From an uncultured Holophagaceae bacterium (GTDB lineage Bacteria > Acidobacteriota > Holophagae > Holophagales > Holophagaceae), in NCBI GenBank assembly GCA_903913215.1, contig CAIWKE010000003.1, positions 372,001 through 436,000 on the forward strand: a DNA stretch of 64,000 nucleotides, given 5' to 3'. The notes under the pieces are model-generated. The model saw only the letters and a list, made by a program, of their open reading frames with translations. It had not been told where the DNA came from and made no database searches. This document shows positions 8,151 through 17,017 of this stretch, one piece after another (positions within the stretch are counted from its first letter, which is position 1; each line of letters begins with the position of its first letter). Made by a program: the position numbers and the translations under genes.

Positions 8151-9785
8151 TCAGGTCCGCCGCAACATCAGCAAGGTCCGGTCATCCAGGTAGGGGGTCC
8201 CCTTGGTGAAGCGGTCCAACTCCCCCAGAAGGGCCGCATCCAGGGCCGCCAGAGGCTCCCGGCGCAGGTCCCCCGCCAGGGCCACCAGGGCCTCGGTGCC
8301 AAACTCCTCGTCCTCAGGATTGGTGGCTTCAGTGATGCCGTCGGTGTAGACCAGCAGGAGGTCTCCGGGCACCAGACTCCGGGTGGCCTCGCCGTAAGGC
8401 TGCCCCGGCAGCATGGCCAGGGGCAGGCCGTGGGCCTCTAGCAGCTCCACGGCGGCGTCCGCCCGCAGGAAGAGCGCAGGGTTGTGGCCGGCGTTAGTGT
8501 ACGTCAGGGTGCCGCTTTCCGGGTCCAGGAGGGCCAGGAAGGCGGTCACGAAACGGCGTCCGTCCGTGTGCCGGGCCAGGTTCCTCGACAGCTGGAAGGC
8601 CAGCTCCGAGGTGCTGAGCTCCCGCTCGGTCCAGGCCTCCAGCGTGGCCTGGAGCGAGGCCATGAGCAGGCCGGGGCCCAGGCCCTTGCCCGAGACGTCC
8701 GCCAGGCAGAAGAGCCACTTCCCATCACTGCGGGGCCACCAGCCGAAGAGATCGCCCGAGACCTGGCGGCTGGGCAAGTTGTTGCCGTGGATCTCGAAGC
8801 CTGGGATGTCCGGTGGGAACCCCGGCAGCAGGCCCTGTTGGATGTGGCGGGCCAGGTCCAGCTCCTGGTCCACCTTCTTGCGGGCCAAGGCTTCTTCCCG
8901 CATGCGGGCCTGCTCCAGTTTTGCCGTGGCCAGATGGGCCAGCGTGCTGGCCAGGCGCAGATCTTCTTCGGTGAAGGGCTTCCGGGGCGGGTGCGAGTCC
9001 AGGTAGAGCAGCCCCTTCACCACGCCCTGGTGCTCCAGGGGCGTCACCATGGCCGAGGTGACGCCGCTGAGCAGGAGGGAGGGCGAGGCGAGGCCCTGGT
9101 CCTCAGCAAAGTCGTTGAAGAGCACGGACTCCCTGCGCTCCAGGGCTGCGTCCACCAGGCCCCGGGCCAGGAGGATGGGCTGGTCCCCCTCGGGCCCGCG
9201 GGAGGCCACCGTGTGCAGCCCGCCACGGTCCTGGATCAGCACCGCAGCTCGCCAGGGTTTCAGCAGCGTCCAGAGCCGGTCCAGTAGGTGGGCCAGCAGC
9301 TGCTCGGGCGGACTGTCCTCCAACAGCTCCAGGGAGAGGGCCTCGATCTCCCGGATCACCGCCCGCAGATACAGGGTCTCCGGGGACTCGCTGCGCCGCT
9401 CCGGGGCTGCCCGCAGGCGCTCCAGGGGCAGGACGAGGGAGCCTGCGGAAGACGAGCTGCCCAGGTCGGCACCGATGCGGACCCGGGGCCCCCGCCCAGG
9501 TCCACCCAGGCGGAGCGGCACCTGGCCCAATTGGATCTCATCGTCCTCGCTCAGCGGATGGGGCACCGTGATGCGCTCGCCGTTGAGGGTGGTGCCATTG
9601 AGGGAACCCAGGTCCTCCAGGTAGGGAACGCCATCCTTCAGGCCGATGCGCGCGTGGTGGCGACTGAGGCTGGCGTCGGGGATGGCGATGTCGTTCTGCG
9701 AGGAGCGGCCCAGGGTCCAGACCCGGTCCTCCCCCTCCAGGGGCAGGGGCGGGTGGCCGGGGATATGCAACACAAGGGTCTTCAT
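8151..9785 (-). CDS. FHA-GAF-PP2C (SpoIIE/RsbU-type) protein phosphatase
   Basis: A 544-residue soluble protein. An FHA phosphopeptide-binding domain occupies about 1-95, with WTLGRSSQNDI, SLSRHHARI and LGSLNGTTLNG. A GAF domain follows (about 150-295). The SpoIIE/RsbU PP2C domain covers about 330-544: VSGDLFGWW, LADVSGKGLGPGLLMA, YTNAGHNPALFL, VYTDGITEA and LDDRTLLML supply the metal-binding aspartates. Such phosphatases usually dephosphorylate anti-anti-sigma factors in partner-switching pathways. The FHA domain implies recruitment by Ser/Thr kinases, two of which lie just across the divergent gap. A REC-HATPase protein at 36.5 kb could belong to the same kind of pathway, though nothing in the sequence links them. 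Confidence 0.92.
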   Translation of the reverse strand: MKTLVLHIPGHPPLPLEGEDRVWTLGRSSQNDIAIPDASLSRHHARIGLKDGVPYLEDLGSLNGTTLNGERITVPHPLSEDDEIQLGQVPLRLGGPGRGPRVRIGADLGSSSSAGSLVLPLERLRAAPERRSESPETLYLRAVIREIEALSLELLEDSPPEQLLAHLLDRLWTLLKPWRAAVLIQDRGGLHTVASRGPEGDQPILLARGLVDAALERRESVLFNDFAEDQGLASPSLLLSGVTSAMVTPLEHQGVVKGLLYLDSHPPRKPFTEEDLRLASTLAHLATAKLEQARMREEALARKKVDQELDLARHIQQGLLPGFPPDIPGFEIHGNNLPSRQVSGDLFGWWPRSDGKWLFCLADVSGKGLGPGLLMASLQATLEAWTERELSTSELAFQLSRNLARHTDGRRFVTAFLALLDPESGTLTYTNAGHNPALFLRADAAVELLEAHGLPLAMLPGQPYGEATRSLVPGDLLLVYTDGITEATNPEDEEFGTEALVALAGDLRREPLAALDAALLGELDRFTKGTPYLDDRTLLMLRRT

Positions 9786-9913
9786 AGGGCCTTCAGAGAC
9801 GTCCTTGGCACGGGGATGGTGATAGTTAATTTAAGACAATGTATATCATTTCAAGAAACTATGAATGCCCTATGATTGGACCCACCTAAATCGATGTTAC
9901 TGGGAGTTCCGCC

Positions 9914-10357
9914 ATGACCTTCAAGACCGGATCCCTCCTGATCGCACCTTGTCTGACCCTTTCCGTCCTGGCAGCCGCTCCCACCCCTGAGCTTCCGACC
10001 CCAGAGGCGATCGTCCAGACCCAGCTCGACGCCTACAACGCCCGGGACATGGAGGCCTTCCTCGCCACCTATGCCGACGATGCGGAGCTGTACACCTTCC
10101 CCGGCACGCTCAAGACCAAGGGCAAGGCGGAGATGCGCAAACGCTACGCCACGCGCTTCAGCGACGGCCTCCTGCACGCCGTCATCACCCAGCACCTGGC
10201 CATGGGCAGCACCGTCATCGACCATGAGCGCATCCAAGTCACCCTGCCCGAAGGCCCTGGCGTCATTGAGGCCATCGCCATCTACGAGGTGCGGGACGGG
10301 AAGATCGCCAAGGTCACCTTTATCTCCGGGCCGAAGCAGCCCGGCGCCAAGCTCTGA
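9914..10357 (+). CDS. Exported SnoaL/NTF2-like protein
   Basis: A 147-residue protein with a signal peptide (about 1-21, MTFKTGSLLIAPCLTLSVLA) and one NTF2-like domain. The family pattern is clear: EAIVQTQLDAYNARDMEAFL, ATYADDAELYTFPG, GKAEMRKRY and a C-terminal strand set EAIAIYEVRDGKIAKVTFI. NTF2-fold proteins can be enzymes or small-ligand binders; no catalytic set is evident. GGGAG precedes the ATG. It lies just upstream of a Ser/Thr kinase gene (44-bp gap) and could be co-transcribed with it. Confidence 0.8.
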   Translation: MTFKTGSLLIAPCLTLSVLAAAPTPELPTPEAIVQTQLDAYNARDMEAFLATYADDAELYTFPGTLKTKGKAEMRKRYATRFSDGLLHAVITQHLAMGSTVIDHERIQVTLPEGPGVIEAIAIYEVRDGKIAKVTFISGPKQPGAKL

Positions 10358-10401
10358 GCGGATCCGGCCCAGCCCAACACAAATCCAAACCTGAAGGAAC
10401 C

Positions 10402-13113
10402 ATGCCCCTGCAGCCAGGAAGCCACCTAGGTCCCTACGAGATCCTCTCCGCGCTCGGCGCAGGCGGCATGGGCGAGGTGTGGAAGGCCAAGGACACTAGG
10501 CTGGACCGCCTCGTGGCGGTGAAGGTGCTGCCGGAGCACCTGGCCAAGAGCCCCGATGCCCTGGCTCGCTTCGAGCGGGAGGCCAAGGCTGTGGCGGCAC
10601 TGAACCACCCGAACATCACGGGCATCTTCGACATCGGGAATACCGATGGCACCGCCTACGTCGCCATGGAGCTGCTCGAAGGGGAATCGCTCCGCACCCG
10701 CCTCGACCTGGGCCCGCTCATGCCCCGCAAGGCCACAGAACTGGCCATCCAGATGGCGCAAGGATTGGCTGCCGCCCATGAAAAGGGCGTCATCCATCGC
10801 GATCTCAAGCCCGACAACCTCTGGATCACGAAGGAGGGTCGCCTCAAGATCCTGGACTTCGGCCTGGCCAAGCAGCTGCCGGCCCTCGGGCCCAGCTCCG
10901 ATTCCTTCCTGCCCACGGCGGCCATCCAGCCGGAGCACCACACGGAAAAGGGGATGATCCTCGGCACCCTGGGCTACATGTCGCCCGAGCAGGTGCGGGG
11001 CGAGGCGGTCGATGCGCGAGCAGATCTGTTCAGCTTCGGCGTGGTGCTGTTCGAGATGCTCACGGGCCAGCGCGCCTTCGCCCGCGACACCCCCAGCGAC
11101 ACCCTGGCGGCCATCCTGCGGGATGATCCGCCGGAGCTTGACGGCACCAGCCGACCCATCCCCATGGCCCTGCGCCGCATCATCGACCACTGCCTGGAGA
11201 AGGCCCCGGCCCGACGTTTCCGCGATGCCCATGACGTAGCCTTCGCCCTGGAGAACCTGTCGTCTTCGGAGACGTCGGCCCCCATATCGGCCCCCTTCAT
11301 GCCCCAGAACCGCCGCACGACCTGGATATGGGCGGCCCTGGCGGGGGTGATCGTGCTCGGCGCTGCGATGGGCGGCTGGTGGCTGCGGAGTGGCCTGGCC
11401 CCCTCGGCGACCAGCATGCCCGTGGCCCTCCGCATGCTGACCGCCAGCGGCCATGACGGCTCCCCCGCGGCCAGCCCCGATGGCCGCACCGTCGCCTTCT
11501 GCTCGGACCGGGACGGACGCTCCCGCATCTGGCTGAAGCAGCTCAAGGGCGGCGGCGAGGTGGCCCTCACGGCCGGCGAGGACAACCTCCCACGCTTCTC
11601 CCCCGATGGCTCCTCCGTGCTCTTCATCCACACCGAGGGCCAGGACAATTCCCTCTACCGCGTGGCCCTGCTGGGCACGGATCCACGCAAAGTGGCCAGC
11701 AATGCCACCTCCGGAGACTGGTCCCCGAAGGGCGACCAGATCGTCTTCATCCGAGACAAGAATGAGGGCGCCGAAGTCCTCTCCTCGGTCATCCTCATCG
11801 GCGCTGGCGGCGGAACCGAACGGGTGCTCGCCCAACTCCGCAACCAGCTGGTGGGTAATCCCCGCTGGAGTCCTGACGGCCGCCGCATCGCCTTCACCAA
11901 TTCCTCCGTGCAATTGGGCGGAGGCGTGGCCAAGTCCTTCGTGGTGGACGCGGCCAGCGGCGAGGTGAAGGTCTTCGATGCGCCGAATCGGCAGGGGGCC
12001 ATCTCCTGCCTGGCCTGGATCTCGCCTGAGGAGTTCCTCTACTTCCAGTCAGAGACCGTCGTAGGCAACGGCACCGCGGTGAGCCCCTCCCGGGCCTACC
12101 GCCAGGATGCCCGGAACGGGGCCATCAAGTTCGTGTTCTGGTCGCCCACCTCCGGCCGAATGGTGGACCTGCTGCCCGATGGCCGCGTGATCTTCGACGG
12201 TATGTCCGGGCGCCAGAATCTCCGGGAGTACACGCTGACCGGCAAGACCGAATCCCGCTGGCTCACGCGAGGCAACATCAACGACCGCCAGCCCGTCTAT
12301 TCCAGGGATGGCGACTGGGTGGTCTTTTCCTCCAACCGCTCAGGCAACCTTAACGTCTGGGCCGTCTCCCCCCGCACGGGCAACCTCCGCAGCATCACCG
12401 ACGACGAGAAGCAGGACTGGGATCCCGGTCTCAGCACCGACGGCAAGCACCTCCTCTGGAGTTCCAACCGGAGCGGGTCCTTCGAGATCTGGATGGCCAA
12501 CCTGGACGGCACGGAGGCCCACCAGCTCAGCCAGGATGGCGAGGACGCGGAGAATCCCACCCAGACCGCGGACGGGAAATGGGTGGTCTACATGTCCGGG
12601 AATCCCAAGCATCCGGGCATCTGGAAGGTCCATCCAGACGGCAGCGGCGGCGCCTGCATTGTGGCCGGCACCAACCTGCTGCTGCCGGATGTCTCCCCCG
12701 ACGGCCAGTACGTGGCCTACCTGCATCTGGCCAATGCCTTGGAGACCACCATCCGCGTGGCCCGGGTGGAAGACGGCGCCCCGGTGCCCTTCACCATCCC
12801 CATCTACAACAGCCTGAACCTGTCCGTCACCCAGGGCCGCATGCGATGGATGCCCGACGGCAAGCACCTGGTGTTCACCGCCAGCGACGGCAAGGGCCGC
12901 TTCGGCGTCGCCATCCAGGACTTCGTGCCCGGCCGGGACACGCGCGCCACCCGCCGCCCGCTGGCGGGCTTCGACCCTGAGTGGCTTACAGAGTCCCTGG
13001 GCGTCTCGCCGGATGGAAAGCGGCTGGTGCTGTCCGAGTCCGAGCGCATGTTCAGTCTCACGGTGGCCGAGGGGGTGCCGGGCCTGGGTCCACCTTCGGG
13101 CAGGCACCGGTGA
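10402..13113 (+). CDS. Membrane serine/threonine kinase with extracytoplasmic TolB/WD40-like propeller
   Basis: 903 residues. The Hanks-type kinase domain (about 12-285) has GAGGMGEVW, ATP-binding Lys41 in VAVKVL, catalytic HRDLKPDN (Asp134) and DFG (Asp152), and the GTLGYMSPEQ activation segment. One transmembrane helix follows at about 307-328. The remainder carries repeated PD40/TolB-type blades: SPDGRTVAFCSDRDG, SPDGRRIAFT, SRDGDWVVFSSNRSG and TDGKHLLWSSNRSG. This kinase-TM-propeller layout is common in Acidobacteriota and fits sensing by the propeller and signalling by the cytoplasmic kinase. It has an AAGGAA ribosome site, and its stop overlaps the start of a second kinase gene. Confidence 0.95.
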   Translation: MPLQPGSHLGPYEILSALGAGGMGEVWKAKDTRLDRLVAVKVLPEHLAKSPDALARFEREAKAVAALNHPNITGIFDIGNTDGTAYVAMELLEGESLRTRLDLGPLMPRKATELAIQMAQGLAAAHEKGVIHRDLKPDNLWITKEGRLKILDFGLAKQLPALGPSSDSFLPTAAIQPEHHTEKGMILGTLGYMSPEQVRGEAVDARADLFSFGVVLFEMLTGQRAFARDTPSDTLAAILRDDPPELDGTSRPIPMALRRIIDHCLEKAPARRFRDAHDVAFALENLSSSETSAPISAPFMPQNRRTTWIWAALAGVIVLGAAMGGWWLRSGLAPSATSMPVALRMLTASGHDGSPAASPDGRTVAFCSDRDGRSRIWLKQLKGGGEVALTAGEDNLPRFSPDGSSVLFIHTEGQDNSLYRVALLGTDPRKVASNATSGDWSPKGDQIVFIRDKNEGAEVLSSVILIGAGGGTERVLAQLRNQLVGNPRWSPDGRRIAFTNSSVQLGGGVAKSFVVDAASGEVKVFDAPNRQGAISCLAWISPEEFLYFQSETVVGNGTAVSPSRAYRQDARNGAIKFVFWSPTSGRMVDLLPDGRVIFDGMSGRQNLREYTLTGKTESRWLTRGNINDRQPVYSRDGDWVVFSSNRSGNLNVWAVSPRTGNLRSITDDEKQDWDPGLSTDGKHLLWSSNRSGSFEIWMANLDGTEAHQLSQDGEDAENPTQTADGKWVVYMSGNPKHPGIWKVHPDGSGGACIVAGTNLLLPDVSPDGQYVAYLHLANALETTIRVARVEDGAPVPFTIPIYNSLNLSVTQGRMRWMPDGKHLVFTASDGKGRFGVAIQDFVPGRDTRATRRPLAGFDPEWLTESLGVSPDGKRLVLSESERMFSLTVAEGVPGLGPPSGRHR

Positions 13114-16100
13114 AGCCCCTCGAGTCCCAGGCGGACACCTTCGCCGGGGACGCCTCGGCCTTCGGGACCGGGGGGGCCGCTCCCCGCGCCGTGCCGGACT
13201 TCCCCGTGAAGGACTGGGACCGCTATGAGTTCCTGGGCTTCCTGGGCCAGGGCGGCATGGGGATGGTGTTCCTGGCGCGGGACAAGCGCCTGGGTCGCGA
13301 GGTGGCCATCAAGTTCGTGCGCCTGGAAGACGAGCGACACCTGCAGCGCTTCCTGGTGGAGGCCCGCGCCCAGGCCCGTGTGGACCACGAGCATGTCTGC
13401 AAGGTCTTCGAGGTCGGCGAGGTGGAGGGCCGGGTCTTCATCACCATGCAGCACATCGCCGGCCAGTCCCTGGATCAGGCGGCCTCAGGGCTGAGCCTGG
13501 AGCAGAAGGTCATTGTGCTGCGGGACGCGGCCCTGGGGGTGCAGGAGGCCCACAAGGTGGGCATCATCCACCGGGACCTGAAGCCCGCCAACATCATGGT
13601 GGAGCGGGCCGAGAACGGCGCCCTGCGCAGCTTCGTCATGGACTTCGGCCTAGCCAGGGAGTGGAACCAGGACGTCACGGAAACAGGCTCCGTACTGGGC
13701 ACCCCGGCCTTCATGTCCCCAGAGCAGGCCCGGGGCGAGATCCATCAACTGGACCGGCGTACGGACGTCTACAGTCTGGGCGCCACGCTCTACCAGGTGG
13801 CCACGGGCCACGCGCCGGTGCCGGGCACCAATGCGCTGGAGATCCTCAGCGCCGTCAGCTCCCACGATGTGGCGCCCATGCGGCTGCCCGGCCTGGGCAT
13901 CCCCCGGGACCTGGAGGCCATCACGCTCAAGTGCCTGGAGAAAGAGCGCTCCAAACGGTACGACTCCGCCCGGGCCCTCGCCGAGGATCTGGACCGCTTC
14001 CTGGCCGGGGAGCCCGTTCGGGCCCGGCCCACGGGCCTCCTCTACCGCCTGCAGCGGAAGTTGAGCCGCCACCGCCAGCTGGCCTCCGTGGCAGCTCTGG
14101 CCCTCATCCTCGTGCTGGGGGCTCTGGGCACCACCCTCAAAACCCGGCGGGACGCCCGGCACCGGGAGCGCCTGGCCCAGCAGTTCATGGAATCCATGGG
14201 CCGCATCGAATCCCTGGCCCGCTACTCAGCCCTGGCGCCCCTGCACGACATCCGCCCAGACCTGCAGGCAGTGCGGGCCCACATGGATCAGCTGCAGGCG
14301 GACATGCGCGCCGCGGGCGCCCTGGCCAACGGCCCCGGCCACTACGCCCTGGGCCGCGGCTACTGGACCCTGGACGATGCGGAAAAGGCCCGGGAGCACC
14401 TGCAGATGGCCTGGGACGCAGGCTACCGTGAGCCCCGCGTGGCCTTCGCCCTGGCCCTGGTGCTGGGCCGCCAGTACCAGGAGGCACTGCTGGAGGCTGG
14501 GCGCATCCCCTCGCGGGAGCAGCGGGAGGCCCGGCTGCGGCGCATTGAGACCCAACTGCGAGACCCCGCCCTGGGCTTCCTGCGCCAGGCCGGAGGCGCG
14601 GACCTGCCCTCTCCTGCCTACCTGCAGGCCCTCCTGGCCTTGTACGAAGGCCGCCTGGACGAGGCCCTGGAGCGCCTCAAGGTGCTGGGTGGCGAGCTGC
14701 CCTGGTTCTACGAGGCCCCCCTGCTGCGGGGCTCCCTCCTGCAGGCCCGGGCCTGGTCCTGGTGGAACCAGGGGCAACCCGAGAAGGCCCAGGAGGACTT
14801 CGCGGCCGGGCGCCTGGACTTGGCCACCGCCGCCGCCAGCGGCCGCAGCGCACCGGTGGTCTACGCGGCCCTGGCGGAACTGGAACTCAACGCCCTGACC
14901 ATGGAGAAGTACGGCCAGGGCCAGGTGCGGCCCGCCTTTGAGCGGGGCCTGGCGGCAGTGCATCTGGCCCTCCAGGCCCAGGCGGACCACGCGCCTTCGC
15001 TCATTCTCCAAGCGGCCCTGCAGGGCCAGTACGCGGATGTGCTGACCGGCCGCGGCGAGCACCCCGAAGCCCTGGTCCGGGAGGCCGTGGCCGCAGCCCA
15101 GCGGGCCCAGGCGGCTGGTCCCACTCGGGCCGACACCTGGGCAGCTCTTGGCAAGGCCTACTACCAGTGGGGCAATGAGCGCCTGGACCAGAACCTGGAC
15201 CCCACGGAGCAGCTGGACCAGGGGCTCCGGGCCCTGGAGTCCCTGGAACCTTCCAAGCGCGACTACAGCGTGGAAAACCACCTGGGCCTCCTCCAGCAGA
15301 CCTGGTCCGACTTCGAGACCCAGCAGGGGCAGGATCCGAGTCGACACCTGGACGGAGCCATCGCCGCGTATGAGCGGGCCACGGCCATGGAGCCCCAGTC
15401 CCTGCCCGCCTGGATCAACCTGGGCACCTGCCTTCACCAGCGGGCGGGGCTACCGGGTGCTGCAGCTCCCGAGGGGGATCTCAGCCGGGCCCTGCAGGTG
15501 CTGGACCAGGCTCAGCGCCTCAATCCCCGGCACTTCGTCCCCTACTTTGTCCAGGGCCAGGTGCTCTTCAGTCAGGCACTCCGCAAGCAGGAGCGGGGCG
15601 GGGATCCGGACCCCGCCCTGCAGGCCTCCCTGGCGGCCACACACCGGGCGCTGGCCATCAATGCCACCGTGCCCAACCTCCACAACGGCGTGGGCGTAGC
15701 TCAGCAGATGCTGGCCCAGAGCGCCTGGGAGCGCGGCCAGGATCCCCTGCCCGCCCTGGCCGCCGCAGAGCAGGCCTATCGCCAGGCCCTGGCCGTGGCT
15801 CCGGGCCAGGTGCTGGCTTATGTGAACCTGGGAGACCTGCTCATCTGGAAGGCCCGGCACGGAGTGGGTGCACCCGCACCCACCATCCAGGCGGCCGAAC
15901 TCCTGCTGCGCCGGGGGCTGGCGGCCTCCCCGAGAGAGCCGGGGCTCCTGGCCACCCAGGGGCGCCTTGCGGCCTTGCACCTGGAGGTGCTCCAGCATCA
16001 CCCTGGCGACTTCAGTCCCAGCCTCGCCGTCGGCGAAGCGGCCCTGGGCGCCGTGCTCAGTCGCGTGCCCGGCCACCGGGATGCCCTGCTCTATCTGGGT

Positions 16101-16538
16101 GAGCTGCGCAGCGCCGCCGCCCGCCTGAAAGCCCAGCGTGGCCTGGCCCAGCCCGAGGACTTCGAGGCGGCGGACCAGGCCCTGGCCATGGCCCTCAAGG
16201 TGCCCCCCGAGTCCCAGCAGGCCCTGCTGACCCGGGCCCGGATGGCCCTGGATCGGGCCGCCTGGGAACGGGCCCGGCCCCAGGACTCCGCCCGCAGCCT
16301 GGCCCGGGGCGAGGCTCAATTGGACCGCATCGCCAAGCTGCACCCGGGCATGGGCGAGGCCCTGGCCCTGCGCGGCGCCCTGAAACTGGCCGAGGCACAG
16401 GCTCTGGGCACCGCCGACCGGGCGACCCGGGCCCGCGAAGCCCACCTGGCCTTCCAGGAGGCCTTTACCCGCAACCGGCACCTGGAGCCCATCTGGAGGG
16501 CTACAGACGATCAAGCTCGCGAGTTAACCCGCCTCTAA
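13110..16538 (+). CDS. Membrane serine/threonine kinase with C-terminal TPR array
   Basis: About 1142 residues from a GTG at 13110 whose GTGA overlaps the previous stop, so translation is probably coupled. An upstream in-frame start at 12981 would lie deep inside the previous gene and is rejected. The kinase domain (about 39-310) shows GQGGMGMVF, Lys68 in VAIKF, HRDLKPANIM and DFGLA, with GTPAFMSPEQ. A transmembrane helix follows (about 335-352, LASVAALALILVLGALG), then some 750 residues of alpha-helical TPR-like repeats rich in alanine and leucine. The TPRs probably assemble signalling partners outside the membrane. Overlap with the propeller kinase suggests the two act in one pathway or cross-phosphorylate. 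Confidence 0.92.
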   Translation: MKPLESQADTFAGDASAFGTGGAAPRAVPDFPVKDWDRYEFLGFLGQGGMGMVFLARDKRLGREVAIKFVRLEDERHLQRFLVEARAQARVDHEHVCKVFEVGEVEGRVFITMQHIAGQSLDQAASGLSLEQKVIVLRDAALGVQEAHKVGIIHRDLKPANIMVERAENGALRSFVMDFGLAREWNQDVTETGSVLGTPAFMSPEQARGEIHQLDRRTDVYSLGATLYQVATGHAPVPGTNALEILSAVSSHDVAPMRLPGLGIPRDLEAITLKCLEKERSKRYDSARALAEDLDRFLAGEPVRARPTGLLYRLQRKLSRHRQLASVAALALILVLGALGTTLKTRRDARHRERLAQQFMESMGRIESLARYSALAPLHDIRPDLQAVRAHMDQLQADMRAAGALANGPGHYALGRGYWTLDDAEKAREHLQMAWDAGYREPRVAFALALVLGRQYQEALLEAGRIPSREQREARLRRIETQLRDPALGFLRQAGGADLPSPAYLQALLALYEGRLDEALERLKVLGGELPWFYEAPLLRGSLLQARAWSWWNQGQPEKAQEDFAAGRLDLATAAASGRSAPVVYAALAELELNALTMEKYGQGQVRPAFERGLAAVHLALQAQADHAPSLILQAALQGQYADVLTGRGEHPEALVREAVAAAQRAQAAGPTRADTWAALGKAYYQWGNERLDQNLDPTEQLDQGLRALESLEPSKRDYSVENHLGLLQQTWSDFETQQGQDPSRHLDGAIAAYERATAMEPQSLPAWINLGTCLHQRAGLPGAAAPEGDLSRALQVLDQAQRLNPRHFVPYFVQGQVLFSQALRKQERGGDPDPALQASLAATHRALAINATVPNLHNGVGVAQQMLAQSAWERGQDPLPALAAAEQAYRQALAVAPGQVLAYVNLGDLLIWKARHGVGAPAPTIQAAELLLRRGLAASPREPGLLATQGRLAALHLEVLQHHPGDFSPSLAVGEAALGAVLSRVPGHRDALLYLGELRSAAARLKAQRGLAQPEDFEAADQALAMALKVPPESQQALLTRARMALDRAAWERARPQDSARSLARGEAQLDRIAKLHPGMGEALALRGALKLAEAQALGTADRATRAREAHLAFQEAFTRNRHLEPIWRATDDQARELTRL

Positions 16539-16597
16539 AGAGAATTAACCACGAAAAGCGCGAAAGCCCTGCGGACGCCAAAGGACGAAATACATTT

Positions 16598-16671
16598 AGC
16601 CGGGGATCCACGGTGATGGACGGGAATCAGAACAGTCCCCCATCCTCGGTAATTTCAGCATATCCCCGGCT
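16598..16671. repeat. Dispersed CCGGGGAT-type repeat, copy 2, as a palindrome
   Basis: The 480-bp gap 16539-17017 holds a CACGAAAAGCGCGAAAG-like stretch (from 16545), this element and one small minus-strand gene. The element has perfect 10-bp ends, AGCCGGGGAT (16598-16607) and ATCCCCGGCT (16662-16671), with an internal CCACGGTGATGGACGGG copy. Confidence 0.65.
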
Positions 16672-16699
16672 GAAAAGCTTTCCTGGTGGTAGAAAGCCT

Positions 16700-16837
16700 T
16701 CAGCCCGTGACCTTGATGCTGCCGGTGCCGCCGATGCTGGCGTTCGTGGTGGCGCGGGCGACTTCCTGCTCGACCTGGTTCTCCTCGGCACCCTCGGGCG
16801 TGGCGGTGTCCTGCTCTTCGTTAGACTTGGGGATCAT
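16700..16837 (-). CDS. Small acidic 45-residue protein of unknown function
   Basis: A short gene starting MIPKSNEEQDTATPEG and ending SIGGTGSIKVTG. Support for coding comes from a good ribosome site (CAGGAG, 6 nt before the ATG at 16837) and an acidic N-terminal half free of rare residues. The C-terminal half is rich in Gly, Ser and Thr, which loosely recalls a leader-core arrangement. There is no Cys and no maturation gene nearby, so a peptide natural-product role is not supported. I do not recognise a family. It stands alone between a kinase and a pseudouridine synthase gene, both on the other strand. Confidence 0.5.
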   Translation of the reverse strand: MIPKSNEEQDTATPEGAEENQVEQEVARATTNASIGGTGSIKVTG

Positions 16838-17017
16838 GGCAACTCCTGAAAAAAGGTGGGTGGAAGATCCTGGATCTTGAGACTCAGAACCTGAACACTT
16901 GAAAGATTGGGCCAAGCCTAGTCTCCTGCCAGGTCAAAGCGAAGGTTTTTCTTCAGGTCCACTCGGTTTTTTTCGACCTGAGCCTGCCGGGGGAGCGAAT
17001 GACCTAAGCTGGAAGCT

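Noticed and set aside
12981-13109. Longer N-terminus for the second kinase
   Set aside because: It would overlap the first kinase gene by more than 130 bp; the GTG overlapping the stop (GTGA) is the economical start.
16700-16837. Interpretation of the 45-aa gene as a peptide natural-product precursor
   Set aside because: There are no cysteines, no clear leader cleavage site and no modification or export genes nearby.
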